64,000 nucleotides of DNA from DASYTH01 sp045806965 (GTDB taxonomy: Bacteria > Actinomycetota > Actinomycetes > Mycobacteriales > Pseudonocardiaceae). The notes below the pieces were generated by a model. It ran no database searches, was not told the origin of the DNA, and saw only the letters and a list, made by a program, of their open reading frames with translations. The DNA lies in assembly GCA_045806965.1 (NCBI GenBank), contig JBJMIG010000091.1, positions 62,001 to 126,000 on the forward strand. Direction: 5' to 3'. Position 1 is the stretch's first letter. Every line of letters starts with the position of its first letter. Made by a program: the position numbers and the translations under genes. Below are positions 52,572 to 60,284 of the stretch, piece by piece.

Positions 52572-53864
52572 GTGCATAAGGCCCGGCCGTCGGCGCCTGC
52601 CGAGCTCGTCCGGATGGCCGCGTCCAGTGCGGATGGGGCGCTGGCCTTCCTTGCCGACGCGGGCGGGCGGCTGGTCGGCACCGTCGAGGTGGATGCCGCG
52701 GCGACGCTGGTCGTCGAGCTCGCCGTGCCCACCCTCGCGGACTGCGCCATGGTGTTGCTCCCGGACGTGCGCGGGCGCCTGGACTGGTGGCGCTGGTCGC
52801 CGGGCGGCCGGTGCACCCGCGGGCGGGTCCGCCGTCCGGCCACCGACGCCGCGCCGGCGTTGAGTGCCGGGCTGGAAGGCTTGAAGCAGGTCAGTGAGAT
52901 GCTGCCAGCCGAGGCGGCCGGCCTGCCGAGAGCACTGGCGGAGCCGTTGACCCGCTACGACCAGGTGTCCGTGGTCGCGCTGCCGGTGACCGACGCCGGG
53001 ACCTCGCCCGGCGTGCTGCTGCTGGCCCGGGCCGCGCCGGTCGCCGTGGCCGAGGCGCTGATCGCGGGGTTCGCCGACCGGGCCAGCCGGGTGATCGCCG
53101 CGGCGCAGCGCTACGAGCGGCTGCACAACGCCGCCATGGAGCTGCAGAGCACGCTGCGTCCGGCCGCGCTGCCGGCGCTGCCCGGCATCCGGCTGGCGGC
53201 CATCTACCGGCCCTCCGCGGGGCCGGTGGACGTCGGCGGTGACTTTTACGATCTGTACCCCGAGGAGGACGGTGGGGTGCTGTTCGCGCTCGGCGACGTG
53301 TGCGGCAACGGCGCCGAAGCCGCCGCGCTCGGCGGCCGGGTACGGCAGACCCTTGGCGCGCTGCGGCTGGTCGAGGATGACCCCGCGCGGCTTCTTCGGC
53401 TCGTCAACCGGGCCTCGCTCGGCATGGGCAACACCTCCAAGTTCGCCACCGTGGTGGTCGGTTCGATCAGCCGGGGGACCGGCGGTGAGCTGTCGCTGCG
53501 GCTGAGCTCCGGCGGCCACCCGTCGCCGCTGGTGCTGCGCCGCGACGGTGTGGTGGAGACCATCTCGGTGCCGGGCATGCTGGTCGGCATCGTGCCCGAG
53601 GCGCAGTTCGGGGAGAACTCCGTGGAGCTCGGTCCGCAGGACATCTGCGTGCTGTACACCGACGGCATCACCGAGGCGCGCGGCGGCGTCGGCGGTGAGG
53701 AGTTGTTCGGCTCCGACCGCCTGCGCGCCGTGCTGGCCGAGTGCGCCGACCTGCCGGTCGAGCAGGTCGCCGCCCGGGTGGACCAGGCGGTGCAGCGCTG
53801 GTCCGGCGGGGACAGCCGCGACGACATCGCGTTGCTGGCCATCCAGAGCATGCCCGGGACGTGA
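52572..53864 (+). CDS. SpoIIE/RsbU-type PP2C serine phosphatase
   Basis: A 430-aa protein from GTG 52572 with GGTGGG upstream. Residues 1-180 form a GAF-like sensory region without a clear ligand motif. The C-terminal PP2C domain has YRPSAGPVDVGGDFYDLYPE, FALGDVCGNGAEAAALGG, YTDGITEARGG and SRDDIALLAI, the metal-binding aspartates of active SpoIIE phosphatases. It would dephosphorylate an anti-anti-sigma factor. It is divergent from the poly-HAMP kinase across 105 bases, next to an RsbW-like HATPase gene, which suggests a partner-switching module. Confidence 0.88.
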   Translation: MHKARPSAPAELVRMAASSADGALAFLADAGGRLVGTVEVDAAATLVVELAVPTLADCAMVLLPDVRGRLDWWRWSPGGRCTRGRVRRPATDAAPALSAGLEGLKQVSEMLPAEAAGLPRALAEPLTRYDQVSVVALPVTDAGTSPGVLLLARAAPVAVAEALIAGFADRASRVIAAAQRYERLHNAAMELQSTLRPAALPALPGIRLAAIYRPSAGPVDVGGDFYDLYPEEDGGVLFALGDVCGNGAEAAALGGRVRQTLGALRLVEDDPARLLRLVNRASLGMGNTSKFATVVVGSISRGTGGELSLRLSSGGHPSPLVLRRDGVVETISVPGMLVGIVPEAQFGENSVELGPQDICVLYTDGITEARGGVGGEELFGSDRLRAVLAECADLPVEQVAARVDQAVQRWSGGDSRDDIALLAIQSMPGT

Positions 53865-53897
53865 GCACCGTCGTCCGTGCGTGACGATTCGCTGTGC

Positions 53898-55406
53898 TCA
53901 GCGGGGTTCGCCGAACCAGGTGTGCAGTGCTGATTCGAGTTCGTGCGGCGGTTGGCCGGCCCAGGCGACGTAGCCGTCGGGGCGAATCAAGATCGCGTCG
54001 GCGGGTGGCCGTGGGGTGCTGGCGGTGACGATGTCGATTCGGTCGTGCCAGCCTGTGGTGATGCTGCTGGCTGCTGTTCCGGCTAGTTGCAGCAGTACCG
54101 GGCGTGCTGGGTGCATGAGGCTGGCGATGCTGCTTCCGTTGTCCAGTGCCAGGTTTGGCATCCAGGTGCCGGTGAGGGGGTGGTCGCCGGTCGAGTAGCG
54201 GGTGTCGGCGCCGGCCATCAGGTTCGCGACTCGTCTTGTGGTGCTGGTGTCCTGGAATAGCTCGCCGAGAAGTTCGCGCAGTGCGGTGATCTTCGGGCCC
54301 GGCCCGATCAGCGCGGCTTGCGCTCGGGTTGACATGATCACCCGCCGGCCCACAGGGTGCCGCTCCGTTTGGTAGGTGTCCAGCAGCCCGGCCGGTGCCC
54401 AACCGTTGCACGCCGCGGCCAGCTTCCAGGCCAGGTTGATCGCGTCCTGCATGCCGAGGTTCAGCCCAGGGCCGCCGATCCCGGAGTGCACGTGGGCGGC
54501 GTCGCCGACCAGGAACACCCGACCGCTGCGGTACCGGTCTGCCTGTCGGGACTGAGCCGTCGTGGTTCGGGTGAGCCGCAGCGGGTGCCCGTCCGGCGGT
54601 GCGGTCATCGGCAGATCTCCGCCGAGCACCCGGCCGGCCGCCGCGCTCAACTCCTCGAGTGGGATGGATTCGCTGTCCGGCAATGGTTCCTGGCCCCACT
54701 CGTGCACGGACACCCGGTACACCCCCGGCTGGAACATGCCGTAGGCGAACAGGCCGCGGTCGGTGCGGGTGAACGTCGCCGGGCGGAGCCGACCGAACCC
54801 GGCCACTTCCAGTTCACCGGTGCCCGCGATCGTGACCGACGGTTGGATGCCCACTTGGCCGGAGCGGCCGATGAATCCCTCCTCGGAGGTGCCCGGAAAG
54901 TCGATGCCGGCCAGCTTGCGCACCGTGCTGCGTCCACCGTCGGCACCGACGAGGTAGTGGGCGCTGAGTTGGTAGCCGCTCTCCGGGCCGTGCACCTCGA
55001 CGGTCACCGCGTCGTGCCTTTGGCTCAACCCGGTCACTTCGTGGCCGCGGCGGATGTCGACCCCGAGTTCGGCCGCACGCCGTTCGAGCAGCTCCTCGAT
55101 GCGGCTCTGTGGGATCGGCAGGACGTGCATCGGGTTGTCGTCCACCCCGGATAGATCGTAGTGGAGGGCGCCGAACTGGAATCCCGGCACCGGGCGGGGT
55201 TCGCCCTCGTTCTGGCTGAATAGGCGGTAGAGCCCCCGGTAGTGCAACGCTATGACCACGCGCCCGACCAGGCCGTTCGCCTTGGGCATGGTGCTGCGTT
55301 CGGGCAGGCGTTCCAGCACCACCGGCCGGACGCCGGCCAGGGCGAGCTCGCAGGCGGTCAGTAGGCCGTTCGGGCCGCCTCCGACGACGACGATGTCGGT
55401 GTCCAT
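53898..55406 (-). CDS. FAD-dependent aromatic monooxygenase
   Basis: A 502-aa class A flavoprotein hydroxylase. FAD motifs are DIVVVGGGPNGLLTACELAL (GxGxxG, residues 4-23), the DG motif HYLVGADGGRSTVRKLAG near residue 155 and GD motif VFLVGDAAHVHSGIGGPGLN near residue 295. The C-terminal thioredoxin-like domain (residues 400-502) is typical of RdmE/rifampicin-monooxygenase-like enzymes. The substrate may be a polyketide or antibiotic. Third codon positions in the 3' half are noticeably less G+C-rich than in neighbours, hinting at transfer. The TetR gene upstream is 69 bases away on the same strand. Confidence 0.87.
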   Translation of the reverse strand: MDTDIVVVGGGPNGLLTACELALAGVRPVVLERLPERSTMPKANGLVGRVVIALHYRGLYRLFSQNEGEPRPVPGFQFGALHYDLSGVDDNPMHVLPIPQSRIEELLERRAAELGVDIRRGHEVTGLSQRHDAVTVEVHGPESGYQLSAHYLVGADGGRSTVRKLAGIDFPGTSEEGFIGRSGQVGIQPSVTIAGTGELEVAGFGRLRPATFTRTDRGLFAYGMFQPGVYRVSVHEWGQEPLPDSESIPLEELSAAAGRVLGGDLPMTAPPDGHPLRLTRTTTAQSRQADRYRSGRVFLVGDAAHVHSGIGGPGLNLGMQDAINLAWKLAAACNGWAPAGLLDTYQTERHPVGRRVIMSTRAQAALIGPGPKITALRELLGELFQDTSTTRRVANLMAGADTRYSTGDHPLTGTWMPNLALDNGSSIASLMHPARPVLLQLAGTAASSITTGWHDRIDIVTASTPRPPADAILIRPDGYVAWAGQPPHELESALHTWFGEPR

Positions 55407-55475
55407 GATGTCCCCTTTTCTTGCGCACGGGAAACAGCGGCCCCGCGACGCGCGGCCGTACCGTGTGTGCTTGTC

Positions 55476-56093
55476 CTATGTGGAGGTTGGTTCGGGCAGT
55501 CCGGACGCGACCTGTTGCAACGCGTCACGCAGCAGTGGGAGCAGCGGCATCGGTGGGTCGGCGTTGAGCCACAACCGGTTCGCGGTAGTGGTCACCGCAT
55601 TCACCACCGCGGCGACCAGTTGCGGGTAGAGGTCCTGGGTGGGGTGCGTGCCGGTCCGTTCCGCGATGGCCTCGGCCAGTTCAGCCTCCGCGATCGCGCC
55701 GGCTTTCAGATACTCACCGATCAGCGCCGGCTCGTTGATCACCAGTCGAGCGCCGGCCGTCCACTCGGGATTCGGCGCGTCGACGTGTTGGTTGTCGTTC
55801 AATGGTTCCAGTGCGGCGTGGATGATCGCCGGCCAGAGCGGTTCGCCCGGCGGACGCGCGCGCAGCGCCGCACCGAACTGCCGCACCCGATCGAGGTGAC
55901 GCCAGACAATTGCCTCGGCTTTACTGGAAAAGTAATTGTTGAAAGTGCGGGGAGAGACACCCGCGCCGGCCGCGATATCCTCGACGAGGACGTTGTCGAA
56001 GCCGTGCTGGACCGCGAGCCGCAGGGCGGCCCAGCTCAGGGCCTCGCGAGTAGCCTGCTTCTTGCGCTCACGCAGGCCGGGTGTGCCGTCCAC
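55476..56093 (-). CDS. TetR-family regulator of the monooxygenase
   Basis: A 205-aa protein; GTG 56093 (VDGTPGLRERKKQATREA) is chosen because upstream codons run through a perfect operator. The helix-turn-helix is at about residues 20-60 (VLVEDIAAGAGVSPRTFNNY FSSK). The C-terminal domain matches the MftR/AcrR-like group (MftR_C). It should repress itself and the downstream FAD monooxygenase, with the enzyme's substrate as likely inducer. Confidence 0.87.
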   Translation of the reverse strand: MDGTPGLRERKKQATREALSWAALRLAVQHGFDNVLVEDIAAGAGVSPRTFNNYFSSKAEAIVWRHLDRVRQFGAALRARPPGEPLWPAIIHAALEPLNDNQHVDAPNPEWTAGARLVINEPALIGEYLKAGAIAEAELAEAIAERTGTHPTQDLYPQLVAAVVNAVTTTANRLWLNADPPMPLLPLLRDALQQVASGLPEPTST

Positions 56094-56109
56094 GGCACAA
56101 CTGTACCGC

Positions 56110-56134
56110 CAAACTTGCGTATCCCGCAAGTTTG
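56110..56134. promoter_or_regulatory. TetR operator, perfect 10-bp arms
   Basis: CAAACTTGCG (56110-56119) and CGCAAGTTTG (56125-56134) are perfect inverted arms around TATCC. The site begins 17 bases upstream of the TetR start and occurs only once here, so the TetR-monooxygenase pair is probably one autoregulated operon. Confidence 0.8.
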
Positions 56135-56148
56135 CTGATCACGCAGCT

Positions 56149-56331
56149 TTAACGCCGCTTCCGCGCCAGCGCCAGCTCGTTGCCCGCCGGGGTCACGCTC
56201 TGCCCGACCGCGCTAGGATCGGTCCCGGCCCGCTTGAGCAAGAGGTAGCGCCGGATCTCGGCCCGCTCGGCGACAACGATGGCCACACTCGTGACCAGCC
56301 CAGCCAGCCCAACTATCCGTCCAACACCCAT
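56149..56331 (-). CDS. DUF6893-like small membrane protein
   Basis: A 60-aa protein from ATG 56331. One membrane helix (MGVGRIVGLAGLVTSVAIVV) is followed by AERAEIRRYLLLKRAG and a basic end. This short helix-plus-IRRYL pattern is a conserved actinobacterial small-protein family. Function unknown. Confidence 0.6.
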   Translation of the reverse strand: MGVGRIVGLAGLVTSVAIVVAERAEIRRYLLLKRAGTDPSAVGQSVTPAGNELALARKRR

Positions 56332-56486
56332 GGCGCCAAAGTACCCTGTCCTGGGCAGCCCCAACCCGCACCCGAATCTCCGCGGGCACGCTCCACCCCA
56401 CTCCAACGCGCGCCCATCGCCCCACCTCGCCGAGCCCTGCCAGCCCTCAGCCGAGCCCCTGCGCTAAGCTGCCAAAGTCAACCCGA

Positions 56487-56558
56487 GCCCCCGTAGCTCA
56501 GGGGATAGAGCACCGCCCTCCGGAGGCGGGAGCGCAGGTTCGAATCCTGCCGGGGGCA
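56487..56558 (+). tRNA. tRNA-Arg (anticodon CCG)
   Basis: A cloverleaf is complete: acceptor GCCCCCG (56487-56493) pairs with CGGGGGC (56551-56557), discriminator A at 56558. The D arm is AGCTCAGGGGATAGAGC. The anticodon stem CCGCC/GGCGG has loop CTCCGGA with anticodon CCG at 56520-56522. The T arm is GCAGGTTCGAATCCTGC. The encoded end is ACC, so CCA is added or completed post-transcriptionally. Its 3' half is the probable attachment site of the element that follows. Confidence 0.96.
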
Positions 56559-56578
56559 CCCCATCTGGCCAGTAGAGA

Positions 56579-56615
56579 AAGCCCCTTGACCAGCGATGAT
56601 CCGGTCAAGGGGCTT
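56579..56615. terminator. Hairpin after tRNA-Arg, convergent with integrase
   Basis: AAGCCCCTTGACC (56579-56591) pairs perfectly with GGTCAAGGGGCTT (56603-56615) across an 11-base loop, followed by CCTTCTGT on the plus strand. It can end tRNA transcription and, from the other side, integrase transcription (stop at 56688). Confidence 0.85.
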
Positions 56616-56687
56616 CCTTCTGTGTCCGGCTGACTCTGGCCGCGACCGGCCGTCTACGGCGGGCCGGGCCAAATACGGGCCAAAGTT

Positions 56688-58064
56688 TCAGCCGGGCGGT
56701 AGGTGCCCGAGAGCTGCCTCGATGCGCCGTTGCACGGCGGTGGTCTCGCCGTCGAGGCACTTCGCGTAGATCTTGAGCAGCACCTCCACCGAGTGCCCAG
56801 CCCAGGCCGCGACCGTGGTCGCCGGAACGCCACCGCCCAGCCACGTCGACACGGCAGCGTGGCGTAGGTCGTACGGAGTGCGGGCCAGCGGCCCGGCGGC
56901 CACCTCTGGCGCGAATGTGGCCGCACGGGCGCGTTTCCACGCGCGGGTGATGGTGAGTTTCGGCAGTTCCCCGGCGTTGCGTTCGCCGGTGAACAGCCGT
57001 CCGCCCGGCGCGGTCCCGAAAGTCCGAATGTGGTTGTGCAGGTGGGCGGTCAGTTCCGGTGGGCAGGGCACAGTGCGGCTTTCCCCGCGTGCCCGCTGTT
57101 TGAGCTGTCGTCGGTCGCGGTTGTTGCCGCTGTCGGTCCATTCCCGACCGGCGTAGGGCTCGGCGGTGTCAATGGTCAGTTCTCCCCAGCCCTTCTCCGG
57201 TAGAGACAGGTTGTGTTTGGCCAGCGCGACGGCTTCTTCCGGTCGCATAGCGGCGAAGTAGAGGCAGGCGAAGAACGCTACTAGGCGTGGTCCGCTGCGC
57301 TGCTGCACGCTGACAGCCGCCAACAGGCTGCGCACCTGCACCGGGTTGGCCACCGACCGCCGGTCCACGGTGTGCACCGTGCGCGGCGCGGTCCACTTGA
57401 GCGCGGGAATGGGGTTGGTCGTCAACAGCTTCAGCTCGACCGCATATTCCATGGCCGTGCCCAGAATCTTGCGGCGCCGGTTCACCACACTGGGCGCGTA
57501 GGGCGTGCCGTCCAACCGTGTTGCGAGCGCGTCGAGCATCGGACGCAACACGAACGGTTTCGCTAGGTACGACACCGCCACCGTGTGCCGCTCCACCCAC
57601 CGCAATGCGTCCGCTATCCGCACGGGTTGGTTCGGGTCTTGTCGCCGGGCGGTGTTGAAACCCCAGCGGGTCAATGCGGCCCGCACGACTTGGCCATCGG
57701 GCGCGCCTTTCGCCGTGGCGAACAGCGCTACTGTGGCGGCCGTCAACGCTTCCGCGTTCGTCCGGCGGGTGGTCGCGGCGGCACGCGGCCACTTCATGTC
57801 CGCGAAGGCGCACGCGAACTCATACCAGGACATGTCCCGTTGCTCGCGGCCCATCGATACCGGCCGCCCGGTGCCGATGTCGAACGCCTCGCCCCGGCCG
57901 GTCGCGGTGACCAGCTCGGCCCGGAAGCTCTCCGCGAGCGCCCGCACTCGGAACCCTTCCCGCCAACGTCTCCCCCCGACCGACCAGCGCACGTAGTGCG
58001 TGGTGGTCCGCGTGCCCTTGTAGACCTCGGACTTGTGGATGCGAACGTCATACGTCGTGCCCAT
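56688..58064 (-). CDS. int: Tyrosine-type site-specific integrase
   Basis: A 458-aa phage-type integrase. The N-terminal part is an AP2-like arm-binding region (KSEVYKGTRTTTHYVRWSVG). The core-binding domain spans about 150-230 and the catalytic domain follows: first Arg in AAMRPEEAVALA (near 272), HxxR in TPYDLRHAAVS (near 400), GHS and nucleophile Tyr in LKIYAKCLDG (about 433). It integrates and, with Xis, excises the element at tRNA-Arg. The ATG overlaps the xis stop by one base. Confidence 0.93.
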   Translation of the reverse strand: MGTTYDVRIHKSEVYKGTRTTTHYVRWSVGGRRWREGFRVRALAESFRAELVTATGRGEAFDIGTGRPVSMGREQRDMSWYEFACAFADMKWPRAAATTRRTNAEALTAATVALFATAKGAPDGQVVRAALTRWGFNTARRQDPNQPVRIADALRWVERHTVAVSYLAKPFVLRPMLDALATRLDGTPYAPSVVNRRRKILGTAMEYAVELKLLTTNPIPALKWTAPRTVHTVDRRSVANPVQVRSLLAAVSVQQRSGPRLVAFFACLYFAAMRPEEAVALAKHNLSLPEKGWGELTIDTAEPYAGREWTDSGNNRDRRQLKQRARGESRTVPCPPELTAHLHNHIRTFGTAPGGRLFTGERNAGELPKLTITRAWKRARAATFAPEVAAGPLARTPYDLRHAAVSTWLGGGVPATTVAAWAGHSVEVLLKIYAKCLDGETTAVQRRIEAALGHLPPG

Positions 58065-58252
58065 CAGGCAGCCACCTCACACGACCGGAACCACTGCTCA
58101 ATATCGGCGCGGTCGATGCGCAATTCCCGGTTCGGCAACCGGTGGCAGCGCGGCGCCCGCCCCTTGGCCTTCCAGTCGTAGAAAGTCGACCGCGCGATCT
58201 TCATTTCCGCGCAGAATTCATCCACGGTCAGGCGCTCCAGCTTGGCGGTCAT
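58064..58252 (-). CDS. xis: Excisionase (MerR-like helix-turn-helix)
   Basis: A 62-aa protein with ATG 58252 overlapping the DUF3631 stop (ATGA). The helix-turn-helix LTVDEFCAEMKIARSTFYDW and wing LPNRELRIDRADIEQWF are those of AICE/phage excisionases. It directs the integrase toward excision. The iteron array lies 33-172 bases upstream of its start, inside DUF3631, and may be its binding or control region. Confidence 0.9.
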   Translation of the reverse strand: MTAKLERLTVDEFCAEMKIARSTFYDWKAKGRAPRCHRLPNRELRIDRADIEQWFRSCEVAA

Positions 58253-59520
58253 GCGGCACCTCCGGGGACGGTTCTGAGGGGGGTAGCCGTACCAGCCGTA
58301 CCAGCCTCGTTTTTGCTGGTCAGGGGCGGTACGGCTTGTTTGGTGGTACGGCTTGAGCCGTACCACGTATCCAGCCGTACCGGGGTTGACCTGGGATTAT
58401 GAGGCTGGTACGGCTGGTACGGCTCACCCCCCTCCGGGGTGTCGGTGGGGGTGCCTTGGGTGGGGCAGTAGCGGTCCCAGGCGTCGGTGAAGTCGGCCCG
58501 CCGATAGCCCTTGGCTTGGCCTATATCGGGAAACCGAATGGTGGTGGATCGGATGCCGTATTCGCGGAGCATCGCGCCGAGTTTCATCGCGGTGAGCCCG
58601 GCCGGGCCGCATTCCCGCCAGGGCGATTCCAGATCAGCCCGCAAACGGTGCAACAGGTCGGTGGTGGGCAGGGCGGTGAAATCGGCGAACGCGGTGCGAC
58701 AGTCGGCCAGCAGCCGTATCCGCTCGGATTGTTCGGCTTGTTCGGCGGCTTGCGCGGTCATGGTCACCGCGGCCAGCCGGGCCCGGTCCGGCCACGGACC
58801 ACCGGCGTAGTCGGCCACCGTCACCAGGGGTTCCCAGGTGTCGGCGGCGCGGTCCTCCACCGGCATCGGGGGCACGGCCGCTTCCAGGGTGGCGAGGTCG
58901 GCCCGCAGCCAGTTGGTGAGCTGGTCGGCCAGGCCGCGGAGCGGGGTGCGGTCCCGCCGGGAGCGGTAGGGGGCGGCTTTCTCCCCGGGGGCCCGGCGCC
59001 GCATGTGCACGACGATCGCGCGGTCTTCGATGGTGTCGGGCATGGCCCCGATCCCGGCCAACGCGGCCATCGCGAAGGTTGGGATGGTGACCACGGTGGA
59101 GCTGGATGCGTCGTAGCGCAGCGCCGGCCGGCCGCGTTGGTGTCCGGCATTGAGCAGGCCGCGGAGGTCTTCGTGGCCTTCGGCTTTCGGCCCGAAGATG
59201 GTGTCGGCCTCATCAATGAGCAGCACCGGCGGGTCCTCGGCGATCGAGCGGTACACCGCCGCCGGGCTGGCGTTGACGGTGATCAGCGGGGCATGACAGG
59301 TCGCCTCCACCACATCCAGCAGCCGCGACTTCCCGCACCGGCGTTCCGGACCACGGATGACCAACCGGGGCGCGTGCGCCCAGGCGGGTTGGGCGTGGGT
59401 AACGGCGATCCACAACACCACTGCATCAATGGATTCCGGGGACGGCATGACCACGTAGCGGGTCAGGGCGGCGTGCACGGCGTCCAGCAGCGCTACGCCG
59501 ACTGAGTCGGTGGTGGTCAT
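58249..59520 (-). CDS. DUF3631 P-loop protein of the AICE
   Basis: A 423-aa protein. Walker A is GPERRCGKSR (57-66), Walker B is PVLLIDEADTIF (about 98-109), with a DUF3631 helical C-terminal domain after about residue 200 (TTIRFPDIGQAKGYRRADFT, DAWDRYC). Members occur in AICEs and phages and are presumed helicase-like replication partners. Residues 365-410 are low-complexity (YQPYQP, AGTAGTA) because they are encoded by the iteron array. The ATG overlaps the methyltransferase stop and its own stop overlaps xis. Confidence 0.85.
   Translation of the reverse strand: MTTTDSVGVALLDAVHAALTRYVVMPSPESIDAVVLWIAVTHAQPAWAHAPRLVIRGPERRCGKSRLLDVVEATCHAPLITVNASPAAVYRSIAEDPPVLLIDEADTIFGPKAEGHEDLRGLLNAGHQRGRPALRYDASSSTVVTIPTFAMAALAGIGAMPDTIEDRAIVVHMRRRAPGEKAAPYRSRRDRTPLRGLADQLTNWLRADLATLEAAVPPMPVEDRAADTWEPLVTVADYAGGPWPDRARLAAVTMTAQAAEQAEQSERIRLLADCRTAFADFTALPTTDLLHRLRADLESPWRECGPAGLTAMKLGAMLREYGIRSTTIRFPDIGQAKGYRRADFTDAWDRYCPTQGTPTDTPEGGEPYQPYQPHNPRSTPVRLDTWYGSSRTTKQAVPPLTSKNEAGTAGTATPLRTVPGGAA
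58285..58424. repeat. Dyad-symmetric array of eight 9-bp iterons
   Basis: AGCCGTACC occurs at 58285, 58294, 58356 and 58373, and its complement GGTACGGCT at 58328, 58345, 58407 and 58416. All eight are symmetric about 58354/58355, giving order F F R R | F F R R. The 70-base halves are an imperfect inverted repeat whose spacers have diverged while the 9-mers are invariant. It is nested in the 3' end of the DUF3631 gene, upstream of xis. A replication origin or a large operator is likely. Confidence 0.92.
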
Positions 59521-60284
59521 GCGGCGGCCTCCTGGTCGTGGTGGGTCGTGGTGATCAGTCGGCCGATGTGTTCGGCGATGTGGGGGACGACGGTGTTGCC
59601 GAGGGCTCGTAGAGCCAGTTCGGCGGGAGGCCCATCAACCAGGCGATCCATTCGGGGTTCGTGTGTCCAGTGCCGCGTTGCTGGCTGCGGCGGGGTTGGG
59701 TGCTGGTCCATTCCTTGCGGCGGCTGGTGGTTCCGGTTCGGAGTTTGGCCAGCAGGTCCCCTCGGCCGCCCTTCTCGCCGTCGCTGGCCCGGGGCGTGGG
59801 CCACTCCGAGCAGCCGCTTGCGCATGTGTGGGGCACCCACCGCACAAGCGGAGGTGATCCCGACGGTGTGGTGGTAGCCGAGCGCGAGGAGGTCGGAGTG
59901 CACGATGTGTAGCCCTCGGGTGCGCAGGCCGGGCACGTTCTCCCAGACGACCCATTCGGGTCGCAGGGCGGCGATGACCTCGACCATGGCTGGCCAGAGC
60001 CATCGATGGTCGGTTTGGCCGTGGCCCTTGCCGGCGGTGCTGACCGGTTGGCAGGGGAAACCTCCAGCGATAACGTCAACTGTCGGGCGTGGTCGGGAAC
60101 GCCACCACGGGATGCAGGTGTGGACGTCGTCATGGCGGGGGACCTCCGGCCAGTGTCGGGCCAACACGCGTTGGCAGAACGGATCGATTTCGACCTGGCC
60201 GACCACCCGCATCCCGGCCCATTGCAGCCCGAGGTCAAGTCCGCCGATCCCGGTGAACAGCGACAGCACGGTGAGCGCGGTCAC
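59517..60284 (-). CDS. DNA (cytosine-5) methyltransferase with frame-disrupted C-terminus
   Basis: A 255-aa C5-methyltransferase from GTG 60284, which overlaps the upstream stop (GTGA). Motif I is LSLFTGIGGLDLG, motif IV has catalytic C78 in GGFPCQPVS and motif VI is WENVPGL. After residue 160 (RKRLLGVAHA) the frame reads low-complexity Pro/Arg sequence. The -1/+1 frame encodes the family-like WPTPRASDGEKGGRGDLLAK and NPEWIAWLMGLPPNWL, then ALRALGNTVVPHIAEHIGRL returns in the first frame. Two compensating indels, real or artefactual, are the likely cause. It could protect the element from host restriction. Confidence 0.8.
   Translation of the reverse strand: MTALTVLSLFTGIGGLDLGLQWAGMRVVGQVEIDPFCQRVLARHWPEVPRHDDVHTCIPWWRSRPRPTVDVIAGGFPCQPVSTAGKGHGQTDHRWLWPAMVEVIAALRPEWVVWENVPGLRTRGLHIVHSDLLALGYHHTVGITSACAVGAPHMRKRLLGVAHAPGQRRREGRPRGPAGQTPNRNHQPPQGMDQHPTPPQPATRHWTHEPRMDRLVDGPPAELALRALGNTVVPHIAEHIGRLITTTHHDQEAAA

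Noticed and set aside
53668..54699. Pro/Arg/His-rich minus-strand frame across the monooxygenase end
   Set aside because: Out of frame with the clear flavoprotein and composed of shadow-type residues.
56487..56558. tRNA-Arg as disrupted by integration
   Set aside because: The cloverleaf is complete up to the discriminator base, so the element restores the 3' end.
58300..58430. CRISPR-like array at the iterons
   Set aside because: Units are 9 bp, occur in both orientations and have unequal spacers; no cas genes nearby.
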